Below are positions 43,974-53,706 of a stretch of 64,000 nucleotides of DNA, in pieces. Both the position numbers and the translations under genes were made by a program. How positions within the stretch are numbered: position 1 is the stretch's first letter; every line of letters starts with the position of its first letter. Source of the DNA: Selaginella moellendorffii (taxonomy: Eukaryota; Streptophyta; Lycopodiopsida; Selaginellales; Selaginellaceae); NCBI RefSeq assembly GCF_000143415.4, contig NW_003314261.1, positions 1-64,000 of the forward strand, read 5' to 3'. Under the pieces are notes generated by a model. The model did not search any database. It was not told where the DNA came from and saw nothing but the letters and a program-made list of their open reading frames with translations.

Positions 43974-44269
43974 GCAAGCCTTACAGTTGCGGAGCTTGAG
44001 AAGTGTTTTTAGATTGCTTTTAGTGTTCGGATCTATATTTATATTTGTATTTTATTGGTCGAATTTACTTGGAAATATAGATTAAATCAAAATTTGAAAA
44101 ATGGAAAGATGTCAATTCAAGACGAACCAATGTTTTTCTTATGTTTGAGAAGCCATGAGCTCAGCTCGTGAGCTCATGAGCTCAAAACCTACCTGGGCTC
44201 ATCAGGAACCACATGATCTTCATCCGACAGCTTGGTGTTTTAGACCATTAACTCAATTATAAACACAGC

Positions 44270-44400
44270 CACACTTTTGTTTGTTTAAGCGAGTTTTGTA
44301 CGAACTCAAGGGTCTTCCCATGCGCTGGCCACCAAAGTGGAGATGTTGCCAAGGCCATCCTGTCCACAATCACCTCTTGTACCACACTGTTTGGTTTTCC
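44270..44400. repeat. Dispersed repeat shared with 26500-26620
   Basis: AGGGTCTTC, CCAAAGTGGA, TGCCAAGGC and ATCCTGTCCACAATC occur in the same order at both places with small gaps. It may be a piece of the same copia-like LTR. Confidence 0.5.
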
Positions 44401-44463
44401 CTCTGTAGATTCTGGAGCTCCAGGTGAGCGGGGCAAGATCTAGAGCCCGAGCGTGCAGACAAG

Positions 44464-44811
44464 ATGGATTTGGCTGTTCCGGCAGAAGAAGCTATGGAGG
44501 TTGATATTTCCTTGGCTCCTCCGGGCTCCTCCACCCTTGAAAGAAGATGGTGCCATTTGTGCACTCTCCAAAGCTCTTGTCCTCACTCCACAGCCTGGCG
44601 AGGTCGTCCCCCCAGCAAACTCCTTGATCCCACAGTACCTGTCAGAGATTGATCGCGCGCTCAAGAGCAAGAGTATGCGACCGCCAGGGAGAAGAACTCG
44701 TCCAAGCAATCGCTGGAGAGCTACGACGCCTTCATGGAGAGGGCGCTCCAGCAACTTTCCGGCTTGAAGAAGGACCACGACGAGTTTGAGGTGATGCTGC
44801 GCATCAGCTAG
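44464..44811 (+). pseudogene. Small unrecognised gene relic, two frameshifts
   Basis: An ATG opens MDLAVPAEEAMEVDISLAPP. After a shift near 44525 the text continues EDGAICALSKALVLTPQPGE and SLIPQYLSEIDRAL; after a second shift near 44663 it reads EQEYATAREKN, ESYDAFMERALQQLSGLKKD and ends at TAG 44809. Codon use is GC-rich and protein-like, unlike the flanks. With both shifts undone the product would be about 115 residues, acidic and helical. I do not recognise the family. Confidence 0.45.
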
Positions 44812-44869
44812 GGATTCGGACATGTGCCCAAGAAGAACTGGCCCGGCTAGGCAGCCACGTGGCATCTAT

Positions 44870-45468
44870 AGTGGCCGTGTCGCGAATGTGACTTTGGATA
44901 TCAAAAGTTACCTGTCGGCTAGTCCTTACCTTACTGCCACGATGGCAGGAGGTCGGTATTGTTGGACCCTTTATCAGTCCCTCTTGTGCTAGTGGAGTTA
45001 ACTAGGCATTTTGAGTGTACTTAGACTGGACGAGCATAAGGACGGAATTCCTACGTGTTATTAGCTAAGCATACTTAGCCTGGTAAGGAGTTCCCATCTC
45101 GTTTTTTCTTGCACTTGCTAGTGACAAGAACCCTCGCGTATTGAGACTAGTCCCTCAATATCACTACATGATAGCTTACCGTGTTTGCCAAACACCCTCG
45201 CTATCATGCCCTTTGTGTTAGTCTCATTTTGGTCCCAAATGCTATTTATGGAAAGTGTCCAGATTTGCTCATTTGGCATATCTACAGAATGTAGAGATCG
45301 GCCTGAACACAATGGTGTTCGTCCCGTGTCCAAATTCACAATCTAGGGACATTCCATATTTAGTAAGTTTCGAGCTTGTCCCAGAGACTAACTCTTGATA
45401 CTAAGGGAGGCTTGGGGTGAAAGCCCAAAGCGTGTGTTCCTCAAGGGGGGGGGGGGGGGCTATAGGGG
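44870..45468 (+). other. Probable left part of an LTR split by the nested LARD element
   Basis: Together with 53155-53693 this is the presumed 5' LTR of an outer element whose primer site lies at 53696. The left limit is unknown. It contains a G run (45445-45459) next to the insertion point. Confidence 0.4.
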
Positions 45469-47213
45469 TGTAAGCGACTAATTTTTCCATTCTACTTTAG
45501 TCACTTAACCACACCTCCGACCACTTGGAGGAGTCTCATTCACAACCTCCATAAGCCCAACTCAGGACTTGGGGTTTGCTAGCCCCGAGAATGGCATCCA
45601 TGCCACTCAACCTTAGCACTTGGTCCAAGTGCTCCACGTGTCCGATCCCATGATCGACACCCCAAGTACCACCGACATATCGGCCCGTTACGCTAAGGCC
45701 ATGCCCATTTACCTCGGTCACACTGGTGGTCCAACACCACCTACATTCCAATNNNNNNNNNNNNNNNNNNNNNNNNNNNNNNNNNNNNNNNNNNNNNNNN
45801 NNNNNNNNNNNNNNNNNNNNNNNNNNNNNNNNNNNNNNNNNNNNNNNNNNNNTTAACATCCTTATGATGCCTACAGACATGGGGAATAACCTTCCCCAAT
45901 ATCTCTGTTCCGGTCCCCACCAAGTCCCTTTCTGTCCTTGGCTATGTTCGCCAACACTGCCATTGGATCGAGGCCCACCGGCCCGACCACTAAGTCCCAC
46001 TATCCTCTAGGACTTCCTCACTGGGTGACTGTGTCCTTGGTCACTACCCCAGAGGACTGCTCCTCTTCCTTTCCACAGTCTGGGCCTTTGGGACAACATT
46101 TCGGAACACCGTGGCCTTACGCGAGCCACCTGGGTACTCTCCTCGCCTTCTGCCCTTGGGTGCTCTAGCCATGGGCTTAGAGCGGGTTCCGTTGAGCCAC
46201 ACCAGGTATCCAAGTAGGTAGTGCCACCCACACTTGGACTGGGAGCATCGGCCAGTCGATCTCCCGGGGGAACTAGAGCCGGCTCTTGAACACTTCACCA
46301 AGCTACCCCGCTTGTCGGTCCATGTTCACTCTAGTCTTGGACTTCCCAGTGGGCAGCTCATCACCCAACACTGGGTCCGGCCTTCCTGGGCCAAACTGGC
46401 CTTTCCTGGCCAAACTGGCTCCACTGCAGTCCTCCCCCTACTATACTTTTGGAGCTCATCAAACCCCCCAGGGTCTGGGAGACGAACGCTTTGGGCTTTC
46501 ACCCTCTCAGGCTCCGGACTCGGACTTGGACTCGGACTCGGACTCGGACTCGGACTCGGACTCGGACTCGGATTCAGACTCGGACTCGGGCTCGGGCTCG
46601 GGCTCGGTCTCGGTCCCGATCTCGGTCTCGGTCCCGATCTCGGTCTCGGTCTCGGTCTCGGTCCCGGTCTCGGTCCCGGTCTCGGTCTCGACTTCGGACT
46701 CCATCTCGATCTCCATCTCGGGTCCATCTCGGGTCCACCTCGGACTCCATCTCGGACTCCATCTCGGGTCCATCTCGGACTCCACTTCGGACTCCAACTC
46801 GGGTCCATCTCGGACTCCACTTCGGGTCTATCTCGGACTCCATATCGGACTCCATCTCGGACTCCACTTCGGACTCCATATCGGACTCCATCTCGGACTC
46901 CACTTCGGACTCCATATCGGACTCCACTTTGGGTCCATCTCGGACTCCAACTAAGGTCCGTCTCGGAGTCCATCTCGGACACTTCCACGTGTCATGTGTT
47001 GGTCCTTTTTAGGTCCCTTTTTAGAGCCTTGCTTATTGCTCGCTTCATGCTCGCTCCTTGAGCACTTTGTTGGGAGTTCCACTCCCACTCTCGACCTTTC
47101 AAGTCGGAGCTTTTAGTCCAAACGTGTTACGCTCGTTTGGCTTTCGCTTCGGCCACTACCACATGGCACCATTTCCAGCTCCACCTTGGGGCCTAGGGAT
47201 TTTGTGTCTCACA
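45469..47213 (-). repeat. 3' LTR of the LARD element
   Basis: Starts TGTAAGCGAC and ends TGTCTCACA on the plus strand; contains a 100-N gap and a hexamer/minisatellite array (46511-46980). Confidence 0.92.
45753..45852. other. Assembly gap (100 N)
   Basis: A gap of round size inside the LTR. By comparison with 51623-51680 in the partner LTR, about 55-60 bases are expected here, so 100 is a placeholder size. Confidence 0.97.
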
Positions 47214-50200
47214 ACTCCACCACCCATAGACGATGTTCGATGTCCTCATCGAACGGTAAACCATTCTATAAAGTAACACCCGCATGTGTTACCATTTCCA
47301 TCCTTGGCACCTAGCCAATATTTGTCAATGGTTTGACATTGAAGGCTCACCATGCCTTCTCCATATTCGTCAATGGTTTGACACCAAAGGCTCACCATGC
47401 CTTGCCCATCCTCTAAGGAGGATAGTCTCTCCAACTTAGAGACTCACTTGACCACCTGGGGTGGGTTGCTCCTTTTTATTGGTTCAGTTCTCGCTAAACC
47501 TGTTAGAGACACCCTCTCTAACTCAATTCCACTACTCATTCTTGAGTAGTCACAGATCCCATTGATCTACCTTTGCACTTTGGAACGTTTACTTTTGGCT
47601 TCTTGAAGTCAATTTCCTAGGTGTCTCCGACACTTTGCCTTGCACATTTTGTACAACTCCACTTCCCCTCCTAGGAAGTTCTCTACTCGTGGGCACCCTC
47701 ATCCTCTTTTCTATTTTTGTGCCACTATTGGCATTATGTTCCATTTATCATTATTTGTGCTAGGGCTGTCCACGGCCCTATCTTTTGGCTCCTTAGTTGC
47801 TCCCTCACTTGGAGCCTTTCTTTCGCCAAATTGGAGCACTTGGGATTCCGTCCTTGGAAGTCCACTTCTTTTTCCGTAATCTGTTAGCATCAAACACATT
47901 AGTGTTCCTTGGCTAACTTTGCCACTTGGATTCTTTCCAATGGATCCCACGGCCCTATCTTGGCCACTCATCTTTTGCTCCTATCCGTTGATTGTTGCAC
48001 CAAGCAACATCGAATCTCTACCTCCCTCCTTGAGGTATTGTTTCGGTTCCATAGCAAAGACTCTTCTTTGCCAAGTCCGGAGGATGTTCACCCCTAGTAC
48101 GTCTCTTTAGCATCTTCTGCTATGGGCTCTATCCACGGCCCAACTTCGTGACCCTCCCATGGGTCTTTTATAGAGACTACTTTCCTCGGACTCACTATGC
48201 CATCGCACGGATATAGTTTATTTCCCTTAGGTGCTCTTCCCACTTGGTCATCACGACCAAGCCACACCACCTTAAACAGTTCAATTTCAACATCTTTTGA
48301 ACCAGGAACTTCATTCCTTAGCCAACCAAGGACCTTGTCCTTATTTGGCCATAAGATCACCTAGTGATCTCACCTTGGCACCTTAACAGAGTTGCCAAGA
48401 GGTACTTGGTTTTCTAGACCTCCAAGTTGTTGACTATAACCCCGGGGGCATCCCCCACACTTGGCGGTGCACCCAAGCTAGCCCTTACGGCCAAGGGTTC
48501 ATAGCAACTGAGATTAGGTGTCCCCATCTCACTCATCACGACCTTGGTGCCACTTGCACCAAAGTGTTCAAGTTAGATATGCTGAGCTTTCACACTAAGC
48601 AATCTAACCGTGCATCACGACTCCGAGGCATCCCTCGCTTGGTGGTGTGCCCAAACCAGTCTCCCCACTGAGAGTCCATGACCACCGAAATATGAGTGTC
48701 CTCATATTCCAAACCATCACCACGCCCTAGTGATTTGGGACTCGAACCCAAGCACTAGAGGGTCGGGACTCGAACCCAACCTCCGTATATGCACCTACGG
48801 ACGGCATCACACAAGATGCCTGGCGTGACTCCCCACGCCGGTGCACCAACTTATTTTTAAAGCGCACTACAGATCATAGCTTAGGAACCTAGTTCCTCCA
48901 CACTGCCAAGTCCTCTCACTTGACATGTCTGTGATCATGCATGGACTCCTCCATGCTCGGCCCCATGGCCCACCCTTTTTGAAGTTATCACCTTCAACTA
49001 GGGTATTTGTTCCCCCGACGTGCCAATCTCGCTTGGCAAGTCCTCCGACCACTGTAACATGGTTCCTGCATAAGCGTGAAAGTCCTCGACCATCGACTTT
49101 CGTTCAAAGCCCTCTCTTTGAACACTCGGGAACTACTTCCCTAACCTTGATAGCCTTGCCTCATGGCAAGCTTCAAGACCACGTTTCTGCTACGCCACTC
49201 TGATTTCGCGCGTTCCATGAACCATTTACACTTGGCCTTTCTAGGTACTAAGCTACCTAGAATCGTTTTTGGGAACCTTGAAGGAACTCTGTCCCTCAGC
49301 TTGCTAAGGCCTCCCTTTTTGCAAGCCTTCCAAATGCCACATAGTCTAACATGGACAATTCCATATTTTAGACTCTCCATGGCATCACGGTTGCTAGCGG
49401 CAACACCCTCGAGCCCCCACTTGACTCTCCACTCCCAGCTGGCATAACCAACCTTGGTTATGCCCTTTGATTCCTACGGTTCAGTTCTATCCCCTTACTT
49501 CTTGCTTTTTTTTTTTTTTTTTTGGCTTCACACCTTTCCTTTGGTCATTCTCCTCCAGACCAGGAGGATAGCTTTGCACCTTCTATCATGCTTTAGCAAG
49601 TATTCTTAGGGATGAACCTACCCAATAGCCTAGGGAGTGGTTCCTCAATCCGGGTATGCTCACCTTATAATCCCACACACTGGGATTACATTGTTGCTTA
49701 TGGGCCTTTACATGCCCATCACTAGCCTTGCCAAATTCCATTTTTGGCTTTGTCTAACTCGGGTAGACAGTCCTCTCTTGTCTCCGCAACCTTGGACATT
49801 TGGATAGCACCTTCTATCCATCATTCGCTAGGGACTTAGTCCCTTGGGCTCTATCCATCGCCCTCGCGACATCAAACACCACCTTCTGGTGTTCTAGAGT
49901 GTTTGGGTGTCCCAATGATGGCTTTCTTGACAATGAGTATTTCCTTTTATGACATTGACTTACTATATCGCAACACAAGCAACTTATCCCCCGTAAGGGT
50001 ATATCCAACTTCCCTATGCTATTAAGAAGTCTTGGGTAGCTACCTTCTACCCGTTTAACCAGTTATTTTGCACCTCTTGCTTAGTTGCCTCATATTTGTC
50101 AAGTCCTACAACTCATTGCTTGGTGCTTTCACACCTCCATCATTATCTAGGTCACCACACTCCAACTGCATGCTCTGCAGCTTAGGCTATGCTATTCCCA

Positions 50201-51337
50201 TTTCCATTGGGATTCCTTTGGCAAGGGGTTCTCATGAACCCACCAACATAGCTTCAAGGTATCACACCTTGGCACATTTGGTGTCTCCACACCATCGGCT
50301 CCACGAGCCTACCTCTAAGACATTTCCCCTTCGTGTCTAAATCTTTGCCAAGACCAACACCGCTCTTTCTCATGCCAACCATCCGTTAGCACTGCACCAT
50401 AGAGGTCACACACAACTTTATGTCAAAGTTGTTTTCTTCTGGGAACACTTTTCCCATAACTTTAGCATGGCATATTTTGCCATCGATGAGATACCCTCTG
50501 TTCTCATCCTTGGATCCTATGATCCCCCCCCATCCTTTGTGGGGTACAACACACTTCAGTCCAAATTCTTCCATCAGTCCTTTTAGGACCATCCGTTGAC
50601 TCTACTTGAGTCATCCAGCAGTTTTGGACTTGGTTAATCCACAGACCCGTAAGGTCCTACTTGTGAGGCACTAGCTCACTAGAATACACTTCTTGCATTC
50701 CTGTCCTACTCAAAAGGACTATTTTCACAAGTGTTACTCCAACACTTGATTTTGTTCTCTGGGGGCAACCTTTGCCCCTTAGGACTACTTGTCCATGTGA
50801 TGAGAACACCAACTCATCCACTTAATACACCCCCAACTCCTTGGGTTGTTCCAGCATTTATTAGAGGTAGCCCCGACTACCTTTTCAAGGACTTAAGTCC
50901 TCTTCCGTATTTGACCTCCCATGGTCATTACTTCTGGTCTCACATTCATGAGCACCAACCTCAACTATATGAGGAAAATCTTGTGACTCCTTTATTGCTT
51001 TGGAGTCTTTATCTTTCCCGTGATCCCAACTGTAGTTGTTTACCACAACTACATTAGCCAGTTTGCTAAGTCAAACGCTCATCTGGATCACATCCTCAAC
51101 TCTTTGAGGAAAACCATATACTGTTCCCAAGATCCTAAAGTCGTTCCATTATTGGCCCTTTTCTATCCACCACCTCGTCTACAAGTTCACACATGAACTG
51201 TAATGGAGAGCCATGTCTTCCCGACTTGCTACTCCTCAAGGATAGGCCCACTCCTCGGACCTTCCGATGCCAACACTAGTGGTGATATACTTGAGCACCA
51301 ATAAAAGTCGGACTAAGGAACGGCTCCGATACCAAGT
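47214..51337. other. Non-coding interior of the LARD element
   Basis: 4.1 kb without a supported gene; open frames are short and on both strands. A poly-T run lies at 49506-49523. The repeated phrase GACTCGAACCCAA occurs twice near 48735-48775. Confidence 0.75.
51322..51337 (-). other. Primer binding site of the LARD element
   Basis: Minus strand ACTTGGTATCGGAGCC directly beside the LTR end. The initiator Met tRNA complement is TGGTATCAGAGCC; the copy at 13380-13395 has the canonical A. Confidence 0.85.
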
Positions 51338-53154
51338 TGTAAGTGACTAATTTTTCCATTCTACTTTAGTCACTTAACCACACCTCCGACCACTTGGAGG
51401 AGTCTCATTCACAACCTCCATAAGCCCAACTCAGGACTTGGGGTTTGCTAGCCCCGAGAATGGCATCCATGCCACTCAACCTTAGCACTTGGTCCAAGTG
51501 CTCCACGTGTCCGATCCCATGATCGACACCCCAAGGTACCACCGACATATCGGCCTGTTACGCTAAGGCCATGCCCATTTACCTCGGTCACACTGGTGGT
51601 CCAACACCACCTACATTCCAATCCCGTCTCTCAAAGACTGGGTCATCCATCCATGAGTGATCATCCCAGATCCACTCCTTAACATCCTTAGAATGCCTAC
51701 AGACATGGGGAATAGCCTTCCCCAATATCTCTGTTCCGGTCCCCACCAAGTCCCTTTCTGTCCTTGGCTATGTTCGCCAACACTGCCATTGGATCGAGGC
51801 CCACTGGCCCAACCACTAAGTCCCACTATCCTCTAGGACTTCCTCACTGGGTGACTGTGTCCTTGGTCACTACCCCAGAGGACTGCTCCTCTTCCTTTCC
51901 ACAGTCTGGGCCTTTGGGACAACATTTCGGAACACCGTGGCCTTACGCGAGCCACCTGGGTACTCTCCTCGCCTTCTGCCCTTGGGTGCTCTAGCCATGG
52001 GCTTAGAGCGGGTTCCGTTGAGCCACACCAGGTATCCAAGTAGGTAGTGCCACCCACACTTGGACTGGGAGCATCGGCCAGTCGATCTCCCGGGGGAACT
52101 AGAGCCGGCTCTTGAACACTTCACCAAGCTACCCCGCTTGTCGGTCCATGTTCACTCTAGTCTTGGACTTCCCAGTGGGCAGCTCATCACCCAACACTGG
52201 GTCCGGCCTTCCTGGGCCAAACTGGCCTTTCCTGGCCAAACTGGCTCCACTGCAGTCCTCCCCCTACTATACTTTTGGAGCTCACCAAACCCCCCAGGGT
52301 CTGGGAGACGAACGCTTTGGGCTTTCACCCTCTCAGGCTCCGGACTCGGACTCGGACTCGGACTCGGACTCGGACTCGGACTCGGGCTCGGGCTCGGGCT
52401 CGGTCTCGGTCCCGATCTCGGTCTCGGTCTCGGTCTCGGTCCCGGTCTCGGTCCCGGTCTCGGTCTCGACTTCGGACTCCATCTCGGACTCCATCTCGGG
52501 TCCATCTCGGACTCCATCTCGGACTCCATCTCGGAGTCCATCTCGGGTCCATCTCGGGTCCATCTCGGACTCCATCTCGGACTCCATCTCGGGTCCATCT
52601 CGGACTCCATCTCGGACTCCATTTTGGGTCCATCTCGGGTCCACCTCGGACTCCATCTCGGACTCCATCTCGGGTCCATCTCGGACTCCACTTCGGACTC
52701 CAACTCGGGTCCATCTCGGACTCCACTTCGGGTCTATCTCAGACTCCACTTCGGACTCCATCTCGGACTCCACTTCGGACTCCATATCGGACTCCACTTC
52801 GGGTCCATCTCGGACTCCATATCGGACTCCATCTCGGACTCCACTTCGGACTCCATATCAGACTCCACTTTGGGTCCATCTCGGACTCCAACTAAGGTCC
52901 GTCTCAGAGTCCATCTCAGACACTTCCACGTGTCATGTGTTGGTCCTTTTTAGGTCCCTTTTTAGAGCCTTGCTTATTGCTCGCTTCGTGCTCGCTCCTT
53001 GAGCACTTTGTTGGGAGTTCCACTCCCACTCTCGACCTTTCAAGTCGGAGCTTTTAGTCCAAACGTGTTACGCTCGTTTGGCTTTCGCTTCGGCCACTAC
53101 CACATGGCACCATTTCCAGCTCCACCTTGGGGCCTAGGGATTTTGTGTCTCACA
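51338..53154 (-). repeat. 5' LTR of the LARD element
   Basis: 1817 bp; hexamer/minisatellite array at 52337-52920 with a different internal arrangement from the partner LTR. Confidence 0.92.
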
Positions 53155-53693
53155 GGGGGGTTCCAAATGTATAGTAGGGATAGTGGGTAGGTCGAGCATG
53201 GCCGACCAACCTGAGGCATAGTCTAGCTCCCGCTTGCATGCCTGTCCTTGTTCTGCGTCTGGCTTGGGTCTAAGCCCAAGTTCCATTCCATGCTAGCTGG
53301 TGGAGTACCCATATCCTCACGTTAGGCCACCGGTATGCCGAAATAGCGCCAAACTCCATTTGGCTCCGTTTTGCATGTTGGTCTTGGCATTGGGATGCTG
53401 GTTACTCTAGGACTGTTCCAAGTTGCTCCGGGCTTCTGTCCCTTTGCTCCTTGGGCTTTATGCTCGAGAGTTGCTCCGTGGTTTGTTTCCACCACTCTTT
53501 AGCTTCACGCTTGGGAGTTTGGCACCGTTCCTTCATTCAGTGGCCCAAGGCCCTGAACCTCGGGTTCCTATGGACACGTGGCATGGACATGTGGCATGTG
53601 TCACGTGGCACAAAAAGGGTTTAAGTTCCGCTTCGTGGTGTTATCCTATGGTAAATCACCATAGGATAAAGGGTAAAAACCACATGCGCTACA
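53155..53693 (+). other. Right part of the outer element's 5' LTR
   Basis: Ends CATGCGCTACA immediately before a TTTGGTATCAGAGG primer site. A perfect 12-bp hairpin (53641-53652 with 53658-53669, 5-nt loop) sits about 25 bases from the LTR end. Confidence 0.6.
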
Positions 53694-53695
53694 TT

Positions 53696-53706
53696 TGGTA
53701 TCAGAG
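53696..53706 (+). other. Primer binding site of the outer LTR element
   Basis: TGGTATCAGAG, complement of the initiator Met tRNA 3' end, three bases after the LTR end at 53693. It places the outer element on the plus strand. Confidence 0.8.

Larger units (their letters stand above)
36433..44206. mobile_element. Candidate DNA transposon carrying a methyltransferase-like gene and a MULE-like transposase
   Basis: The left end GGTAGTTTTTGAGCTGAGCTC (in part) and, reversed, the right end GGTAGGTTTTGAGCTCATGA are similar. Both continue with GAGCTC-rich sequence, and further inward both have a TTSGTTCGTCYTGAA motif (36534 and about 44122). Between them lie two divergent gene relics, at 36952-40020 and 40663-43973. 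I did not find a matching 9-bp target duplication, so the exact ends are unproven. Confidence 0.42.
45469..53154 (-). mobile_element. Large non-coding LTR retrotransposon (LARD type), 7.7 kb
   Basis: Two long LTRs (45469-47213 and 51338-53154) with TG...CA ends enclose 4.1 kb (47214-51337). Beside the right LTR, on the minus strand, is TGGTATCGGAGCCG, one base from the initiator Met tRNA complement. Beside the left LTR is a purine tract, GGGTGGTGGAG, on the minus strand. The orientation is therefore minus. A GGGG flank on both sides is a possible target duplication. No gag or pol can be read in the interior. The two LTRs are nearly identical outside the hexamer arrays, so insertion was recent. 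It would need enzymes from another element. Confidence 0.9.

Noticed and set aside
36433-44206. Proof of a complete Mutator element with 9-bp target duplication
   Set aside because: The bases outside the inverted ends do not match over 9 bp. The element is therefore listed only as a candidate.
45445-45459. Poly-G run as a biological signal
   Set aside because: A single 15-G run beside an insertion point, close to an assembly gap; most simply slippage or an assembly effect.
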